Shown here: positions 63,346 through 64,000 of the stretch, piece by piece
How positions within the stretch are numbered: position 1 is the first letter of the stretch
Layout of the letters: each line of letters opens with the position of its first letter
Assembly (NCBI GenBank): GCA_012932295.1
Contig: JAAONU010000002.1
Span: forward strand, 34,807,485-34,871,484
Origin: Cyclina sinensis
Lineage: Eukaryota; Mollusca; Bivalvia; Venerida; Veneridae
Reading direction: 5' to 3'
Length of the DNA: 64,000 nucleotides
Translations under genes and position numbers: made by a program
Notes under the pieces: generated by a model
The model's input: only the letters and a program-made list of their open reading frames with translations
The model's database searches: none
What the model was told of the DNA's origin: nothing

Positions 63346-64000
63346 AATAATAATAAATATATGATAAACTCTACCTTATTACAACATCATAAAGTTGGTT
63401 TAAACAAGATTTTATTCAGTTCTATGCATGTACAATTAATCATATTTACAACAAACATTTAGGATCGAGTAGAAAGCTGTAAGCTTGTTTGAAACTCTCT
63501 CCTTGGTAATAACATATATATCGAATTTGGTAACAACAAAATTGTCTAACAAATTGTGCTTGCAGTTTATTTAAGGTAACCATTTTAATTTTTTTTAAAG
63601 TAAGAATTAAGGCTTGTGAACAAAGAGAAAAGCTTCGAGTTTTTTATGTGCAATGAAATGTAAGTATATACAGTAAATATACAAAAAAGTTGGTTATTGC
63701 TAATATTTCAAAAAAACATTACGAATTTATAAATAGGTTTTATTATAATAGGTAGTATTGAAGATACAAGAGAGCGATGTAGACTTGAAAAAAGTATAAT
63801 GCAGAGAAGGCTTGGAAGAGAAAGATAGAAGGAAGGTACATGGTCACACACAAAACTGTAATCTGATAGAGCTCTTTCCCATGTTTATATATTTCCTATT
63901 AGATCTTAACAAATAAATATATACAACATCCCTAATAAGGCACTTTGTTTCATTATGTATCAAATCTCTTTGTGTTTCTTATACATGTGTGCACATGATT
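63346..64000. other. AT-rich stretch, nothing seen
   Basis: No recognisable gene or repeat up to the end of the window. Confidence 0.5.

Overview
This window looks like animal nuclear DNA, most likely from a bivalve mollusc. It is AT-rich and contains almost no open coding sequence outside transposons. Its repeats are ones I recognise from mollusc genomes: a tRNA-derived SINE with the '..GTTAAACCCC..(ACTAA)n' tail, the 'CAGGTGAGC' repeat family, and LINEs ending in short tandem pentamers. There is no operon structure, CRISPR array or rRNA. I see no confidently recognisable host protein-coding gene. One 68-bp segment (25644-25711) looks like an internal exon, so the window may lie in an intron-rich gene or between genes.

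The dominant feature is a complete, apparently very young Ty3/Gypsy-type LTR retrotransposon at 11633-22557. Its two 1,450-bp LTRs show no difference that I could find by reading them side by side. It is flanked by a 4-bp target duplication (ATAT) and has a tRNA-Leu-type primer binding site, a polypurine tract, and intact gag and pol. Pol carries protease, reverse transcriptase, RNase H and integrase with all catalytic residues. Gag and pol are joined by what looks like a textbook -1 frameshift signal: a heptamer, a 6-nt spacer, and an 8-bp stem with a possible pseudoknot. Downstream of pol, where env would sit, is a third long intact ORF. It encodes a protein of about 570 residues with two C2H2 zinc fingers and a basic nuclear-localisation-like patch, and its first useful ATG directly follows a strong splice-acceptor sequence. 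This regulatory-looking third gene is the most interesting coding feature.

The right half is rich in foldback (long inverted repeat) elements. At 35641-39369 is a 3.7-kb element with arms of about 478 bp and a 5-bp target duplication; a second foldback element of 949 bp (36204-37152) with its own 5-bp duplication is nested inside it. At 48605-52189 is a 3.6-kb element whose inverted arms are arrays of a 49-bp hairpin-forming unit, flanked by a 9-bp target duplication. This architecture resembles Drosophila FB elements. A perfect 43-bp hairpin (27760-27853), a MITE-like hairpin unit (7985-8745), a decayed LINE (44880-46063) and an old direct duplication (about 26.6-28.6 kb against 32.0-34.0 kb) complete the repeat landscape.

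The remaining stretches are AT-rich, with microsatellites and a few weak promoter-like motif clusters (X-box-like sites near 55.8-56.3 kb, CCAAT/E2F near 60.9-61.05 kb). Boundaries and domain calls come from reading the sequence directly; no alignments or database searches were run.
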